The position numbers and the translations under genes are program-made. Of a DNA stretch of 64,000 nucleotides, positions 60,138 to 64,000 are shown in pieces. Location: NCBI GenBank assembly GCA_028281325.1, contig JANQKC010000010.1, positions 62,001 through 126,000 of the forward strand, given 5' to 3'. The stretch is from Alphaproteobacteria bacterium (GTDB taxonomy: Bacteria > Pseudomonadota > Alphaproteobacteria > UBA8366). The first letter of the stretch is position 1. Every line of letters begins with the position of its first letter. The notes beneath the pieces are model-generated. The model worked only from the letters and a program-made list of their open reading frames with translations, ran no database searches and was not told where the DNA came from.

Positions 60138-60795
60138 GATCGACGGCCGGTGCCGCCGTGCCGAAGATGCGTTGCGCTTCGCTGCGCCAAAGATCGCCAT
60201 AGCGGCAGGGATTGTCATTGCCTTGCCACGGCCGGCTCTGCGCGAATTCGATCGCCTTCGGTGGCAGCGCCGGATTGGATTGTCCGTCCCGCCAATTCCA
60301 TTCCTCGGGCAGCCGGCCGCGCAACCCGTCATGCAGCCAATCGAAACGGCAGAGCCCGGTTCGGTCCGACCGCAATGCGTAATCCAGCGTCAGCGCCCGG
60401 TTCGCGGGATGACCGCAATGCCACAACAACAACGAGGGCAAACGATCGCAGGCGGACGCCCGGTCGGCATCTTTATCGTCATGCCAAACGCCCATGACGG
60501 CGCAGCGCTCATCACGGAGTCGCCAAAGCTCGTAAATGTCCGCTTGAAACAACGTGTCGCGCGTGACGAACGCAGCCCACCCCTTGAACCCGTTCAGCGC
60601 CGGAATCAGGAATCGCATGCGCCCGGCCAGATCGTCGTCGGAGATACCCAACGGGCCGAGCGACGCCAGGGCGGTGCGCTTCAGAGGGGAGATTTCCACC
60701 AAATCGGAGGCGCGGCGCTGGATGGCGTAGAGGCATACATCCAACGCCCGGTCTTCGCGGCAACCGCCACCGACGTAGATCTTGGGATGGTCCAT
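60124..60795 (-). CDS. Glycosyltransferase-like protein with a degenerate DxD motif
   Basis: The start is uncertain (60795 chosen because MDHPKIYVGGGCREDRALDV aligns with the usual beginning YVGYDPREDxAxxVC of a GT8-like family; upstream in-frame starts at 60810 and beyond also lack good ribosome sites). The 223-residue product has RFLIPALNGFKGWAAFVTRD, ADIYELWRLRDERCAVMGVW, LPSLLLWHCGHPANRALTLD and RLPEEWNWRDGQSNP. At the place of the nucleotide-sugar metal site (normally D-x-D) it reads TRDT, so activity is doubtful. Its 3' end overlaps tonB by 14 bases. Confidence 0.6.
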   Translation of the reverse strand: MDHPKIYVGGGCREDRALDVCLYAIQRRASDLVEISPLKRTALASLGPLGISDDDLAGRMRFLIPALNGFKGWAAFVTRDTLFQADIYELWRLRDERCAVMGVWHDDKDADRASACDRLPSLLLWHCGHPANRALTLDYALRSDRTGLCRFDWLHDGLRGRLPEEWNWRDGQSNPALPPKAIEFAQSRPWQGNDNPCRYGDLWRSEAQRIFGTAAPAVDLNAV

Positions 60796-60864
60796 TGGGG
60801 CGTTATCCATCTGCTTGAACGATGTGGCGGACAGGCCCCTCCAGTCCATCCGCCACATCCCCAA

Positions 60865-61246
60865 AATGGCATAGGACCCGTCGATACTGCGGCCGAAAAA
60901 GGTGTAGACCGATGGCGATTTCGGAGTATGTCCCGGAGATTCGACGTTTCAGGCCAATAGTTTACGCAGTAATTCATCCCGGCTGCCCGCATCTCGTGGA
61001 TTTAGAGGGTATTTTCACCGAATCATTGCAGTTGCCTACGGCCGAAACAGGCCTTTAAATAGCGGTTGTAAACTATGTGGCATGGACCATTTGAGCTTTC
61101 TAAGGTCACTCAACTCGTTGGCGTATCTAGTTAGTTACCGCGATGCCTAGCCTAGTTACTCCTGCAATTGTTGGTGCCACGATACGGACGCCGTCCTGTG
61201 CGACAGTGTAGCGCGGTGTCAGCCAAGTCCATGGAAAGGAGTAATC
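60865..61246. other. Region upstream of the cold-shock gene
   Basis: About 380 bases hold no convincing ORF. The part from 60960 is A+T-richer than the genome, and cspA-type genes usually have a long regulated 5' leader, so the promoter and leader of the cold-shock gene are expected here. No clear -35/-10 pair or cold-box could be assigned by eye. Confidence 0.4.
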
Positions 61247-61456
61247 ATGGCGACTGGAACAGTGAAGTGGTTTAACCCGACCAAGGGGTATGGTTTCATT
61301 CAGCAGGATGACGGCGCAAAGGATGCGTTCGTGCATATCTCGGCGGTCGAGCGGGCAGGTCTGGACACGCTTCGCGAAGGACAGAAAGTCGAGTTCGAGT
61401 TGGTGACGGGCCGCAACGGCAAGTCCGCGGCGGAAAACCTCACCGTCCTCGACTAA
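61247..61456 (+). CDS. Cold-shock protein, CspA family
   Basis: The 69-residue product ([20 protein letters not shown]) has RNP1 [10 protein letters not shown] and RNP2 DAFVHISAV, the single-stranded nucleic-acid binding motifs of cold-shock domains, and the usual C-terminal [14 protein letters not shown]. Length is standard. It acts as an RNA chaperone. The ribosome site is AAAGGAGTAATC. Expression on cooling is likely but the paralog cannot be identified from one gene. Confidence 0.96.
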   Translation: MATGTVKWFNPTKGYGFIQQDDGAKDAFVHISAVERAGLDTLREGQKVEFELVTGRNGKSAAENLTVLD

Positions 61457-61549
61457 CCGTTTCTCCCCGACGACCGGGCGCGGCGCCCTCCGGGCGGCGA
61501 CCGGTGACGTATGGCCCACGCCGGCCCATCCGGCCGCTATGCGAGCCGA

Positions 61550-63136
61550 CTAGGCGGTTGGCCGAACGGCGGCGAAGGCCGACCCTTGAAGACACAGGCG
61601 GCCGAGGTCGTCCTGCCATAACGCATCGTCTTCATGCAGCACGCCGATGGCGCGCGTTACCGCCTGAAACCCTTCCTCCTCGAACATCTCGGTCAACTGG
61701 GCGAAGTATTTCGGCTCCGCCTCGATGATGTCCCTGATCCGGCCCGCCAGGGCCGCAATATCGGCGTCGCCCAGCGATGCCGGGGCCGCGTCGCCATCGC
61801 CGAGGTAGTCGGCCAACGTCACCTCGTCGGCGTAGGCATAGGCGATGCGCTGGAACCGTTCCCGCGGCACATCGTCCGAGATGGTCGCGTCGATCCCCAT
61901 CTTCGCGGTGGTCGGCACCTTGCCCGGAACGGTGACGAGGCTGGGATCGAGCGGTTTCGCCCGCGCGTTGGATACGATCATGACGTCCCGGTCCGCCTGC
62001 ACCCGGGTGGCGACCGCCCACTCCACATCGACGGCGTCGAACACGTCGATCTCGTCGTCGACCACCGTGACATGCTTCATGTCGGCGACCGACAGGGCGG
62101 CCATCATCGCGTTCTTGCCGTCGCCGGTATGCGGTTTGATGGCGATCGTCGCATGCCAATGGCAGCAGCCGCCGGGCGTGATGTTGACCGCGGTGACCTG
62201 CACGCCCGCTTCCTTGCAAGCGCGCCGGACGGCGGCTTCGTAGATCGGCCCGGACGGCCAGATATTCTCCCACGGCATATGCAGCGCGTAATAGACCGCG
62301 TCCCGGCGCATCGACACCGCCTTGACCCGGACCAACGGGTTCCAATGCAGGCCGCCCATCAGGCGCGTGAACTCGCCGAACCGGCCTTCCGGGCGGGTCC
62401 AGCCGGTCGGCAATATCTCCGCCTCCAGGACGATTTCCGCATTCGCCAGGCACGGCACATCGACGGTGCGGCAGGGCGTCATGTCGACCGCGCCGCCCAT
62501 CATGCCGCCGGCGATGGCGACCTCGTTCGTCCCGATCGGCGCCTTGTAGGTGGCCGCGATGATCTCGCTCGGGTGCGCGCCGATGTTGATCGATATCGGC
62601 AACGGCTTGCCCACCTTGTAGGCCTTCTCGGCGAAGTTGCGCATGTTGTTGGGCGTGACGATATCGATCCCGGTTGTGTTGCGGTCCTTCACCAGGAAAC
62701 GGTAGATGCCGGCGTTGAGGCCGTGTTCCACATCCTGCGCCAAGGTGATGCCGGCGGTGATCATGGGCCCGCCGTCGAGCACCGAGAAGAGCGGGATCGG
62801 CAAGCGGAACAGGTCGACGTCGTCGCCTTCCTGGATCACCGCGCGCACCGGCCCGGCATTAACCGTGTTGGGATCGACCGGTCGATCGAGCCCCCGCCGC
62901 ACGCGCGCCTCGATCTCGTCGAAGGGGCAGTCCATCGCGATCGACAGCCGCCGGCGGCTGTTCAGCACGCCGGACACCACCGGCATGTCGTAGCCGATGA
63001 CATTGGTGAACAGCAACGCGGTCTCGGCCTGGTCCACCAAGGCGGCGATATATCGGATATCGACGGGCTTGGATATCTCGACCAATTCGCCGGCAGCGCG
63101 CAGATCGTCAAGCAGTTGCCGAAAAGTAGCGGTCAT
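61550..63136 (-). CDS. UbiD family decarboxylase
   Basis: The 528-residue product has the UbiD layout: N-terminal alpha/beta domain, the prenylated-FMN and metal site in GLNAGIYRFLVKDRNTTGID, PISINIGAHPSEIIAATYKA, IAGGMMGGAVDMTPCRTVDV, the catalytic Glu region CLANAEIVLEAEILPTGWTR, and the C-terminal VDDEIDVFDAVDVEWAVATR. These enzymes reversibly decarboxylate aromatic or alpha,beta-unsaturated acids with prFMN made by UbiX. The substrate could be 4-hydroxybenzoate-type (ubiquinone) or a catabolic acid; no ubi neighbours decide it. Confidence 0.92.
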   Translation of the reverse strand: MTATFRQLLDDLRAAGELVEISKPVDIRYIAALVDQAETALLFTNVIGYDMPVVSGVLNSRRRLSIAMDCPFDEIEARVRRGLDRPVDPNTVNAGPVRAVIQEGDDVDLFRLPIPLFSVLDGGPMITAGITLAQDVEHGLNAGIYRFLVKDRNTTGIDIVTPNNMRNFAEKAYKVGKPLPISINIGAHPSEIIAATYKAPIGTNEVAIAGGMMGGAVDMTPCRTVDVPCLANAEIVLEAEILPTGWTRPEGRFGEFTRLMGGLHWNPLVRVKAVSMRRDAVYYALHMPWENIWPSGPIYEAAVRRACKEAGVQVTAVNITPGGCCHWHATIAIKPHTGDGKNAMMAALSVADMKHVTVVDDEIDVFDAVDVEWAVATRVQADRDVMIVSNARAKPLDPSLVTVPGKVPTTAKMGIDATISDDVPRERFQRIAYAYADEVTLADYLGDGDAAPASLGDADIAALAGRIRDIIEAEPKYFAQLTEMFEEEGFQAVTRAIGVLHEDDALWQDDLGRLCLQGSAFAAVRPTA

Positions 63137-63340
63137 GCCGAGTCTCTCCCCCCTTTTTAGGGAACTGATTGAAACAGATTGAATTTTCGGGCGTCACCAG
63201 CGGGCTGGCAAGGCCGAGGGAAAGGCTTTGCCAATCCGATACAAACGCTCATTCGACGGACGACTTGCTGCTATACTAACGTTAGACCCGCATATTTGTC
63301 AGATCGACCGTCGGATTGCGGGCCGAGGATGGGGACACGA
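63137..63340. other. Divergent promoter region between ubiD-like and GNAT genes
   Basis: About 200 bases separate the divergent genes. The in-frame extension upstream of the acetyltransferase start is not supported by a ribosome site. No operator was recognised. Confidence 0.35.
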
Positions 63341-63907
63341 ATGCAGATTGAACGCTACGCGCCGACTTGGCACAGGAAGGTTGTCGACCTCGCAAAGGAG
63401 GCATTCGGCGAGGGTTATTTCTCGAAGCCCGGCGAGATCGCCGGCGACCCGGACACCATCATGCTGGTCAGCACGGAAACGGACGACCAGCTTCTTGGCT
63501 TGGTCCAGGGCCGTCTACTGCCCGAAAACGCGCTTGCCGACTATCTCGAACACAAGGTGAGCGACGTGCCGAACGAAGTCGCGGCGGCGGACCGCGACGG
63601 GGCGCTCGGCGTGATCGAGATCGTGGCGGTGGCCAAGGCGCAGCGGGGCACCGGACTTGGCACGCGGTTGATCAGCGCCATGCATGACGCCTTGATCGGG
63701 CACGGCGCCGACAAGCTGATCGTCAGCTTCAAACACGGGCCCAGCGCGTCCCGCGTGGACGGTCTGATGAAAAAGCTAGGGTTCGAGCCCTGGACGCGCC
63801 TGCCGTCCTATTGGCAAGCGGAATGCGACGCGGGCGAGTTCAAATGCGTGGACCGGACGGACCACTGCACCTGCGAAGCGCTGCTGTACCGGAAATCGGT
63901 GTATTGA
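63341..63907 (+). CDS. GNAT family N-acetyltransferase
   Basis: The 188-residue product has the acetyl-CoA binding motif A region GVIEIVAVAKAQRGTGLGTR (Q-x-x-G-x-G/A pattern in QRGTGLG) and a late KKLGFEPWTRLPSYW. These are typical of small GNAT acetyltransferases; the substrate (amine, antibiotic or protein) is unknown. The ATG at 63341 follows GAGGATGGGG; an ATG at 63329 is the alternative. The C-terminus is unusually Cys-rich (ECDAGEFKCVDRTDHCTCEA), which may bind a metal. Confidence 0.85.
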   Translation: MQIERYAPTWHRKVVDLAKEAFGEGYFSKPGEIAGDPDTIMLVSTETDDQLLGLVQGRLLPENALADYLEHKVSDVPNEVAAADRDGALGVIEIVAVAKAQRGTGLGTRLISAMHDALIGHGADKLIVSFKHGPSASRVDGLMKKLGFEPWTRLPSYWQAECDAGEFKCVDRTDHCTCEALLYRKSVY

Positions 63908-63914
63908 GCAGGGG

Positions 63915-64000
63915 TTAGGCCGGCATCGAGATGGCGGCGGGCGTTTTCCAAGGCCCCATCAGCGCGTGCGCCATGGCGCGGAATCCATGGTCCGCTTCCC
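63915..64000 (-). CDS. C-terminal end of an unidentified gene, cut by the window edge
   Basis: On the minus strand a frame open from the right edge ends at a TAA (63915-63917) with the peptide EADHGFRAMAHALMGPWKTP then AAISMPA. The composition looks coding and the stop is close to the convergent acetyltransferase. Too little is visible to name it. Confidence 0.4.
   Translation of the reverse strand, partial: EADHGFRAMAHALMGPWKTPAAISMPA

Overview
The window is a GC-rich (roughly two thirds G+C by eye), gene-dense chromosome segment of an alphaproteobacterium, most likely of the Rhodospirillales or a close relative. This rests on gene content and order: lptC-lptA-lptB-rpoN-hpf-ptsN, an Hsp20 gene followed by a DUF1150 gene, an FzlA-like GST beside uppP and an NDUFA9-like reductase, and an infC with a rare start codon. 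No rRNA operon, CRISPR array, complete insertion sequence or prophage was seen.

Layout. 1-2.3 kb: end of an MFS transporter, a beta-hydroxyacid dehydrogenase and a secreted protein of unknown function. 2.3-16 kb, mostly minus strand: a J-domain protein, then a translation block (thrS, infC, rpmI, rplT, pheS, pheT) preceded by two glycosyltransferases. The block is interrupted twice: by a PcfJ-like gene between pheS and pheT, and by an opposite-strand patch (dehydrogenase remnant, enoyl-CoA hydratase, PPOX flavoprotein) between infC and rpmI. 16-22 kb: hydrolase, YeeZ-like SDR, TPR protein, FzlA-like GST, a gene-free interval with a Fur-type box and a probable small RNA, uppP, NDUFA9-like reductase, tRNA-Leu(CAG) and RNase D. 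22-28 kb: the LPS-transport/sigma-54/nitrogen-PTS operon, then DUF1150 and Hsp20 behind a sigma-32 type promoter. 28-36 kb: catabolic and accessory genes (MmgE/PrpD, AtuA with DUF4387, HAD, M20 peptidase, lipoprotein) with many dispersed palindromic repeats.

36-47 kb is the most distinctive part: a complete coenzyme F420 pathway (F420:NADPH reductase, cofE, cofD, cofC and a fused FO synthase), followed by an LpxR-like protein, a MITE-like palindrome and three tandem luciferase-like monooxygenase paralogs that could use F420 or FMN. 47-49.5 kb: an OmpR-type two-component system. 49.8-54 kb: siroheme synthesis and sulfite reduction (SUMT, DUF2849, sulfite reductase, DUF934) and a TauD-like dioxygenase. 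54-60 kb: a cobalamin riboswitch ahead of btuB-btuF-btuC-btuD-tonB, a full outer-to-inner-membrane corrinoid uptake system. 60-64 kb: a degenerate glycosyltransferase, a cold-shock protein, a UbiD-family decarboxylase, a GNAT acetyltransferase and the end of an unidentified gene.

Function names rest on motifs and gene order read by eye; no database search was run. Promoter, terminator and sRNA calls are inferences from sequence patterns.
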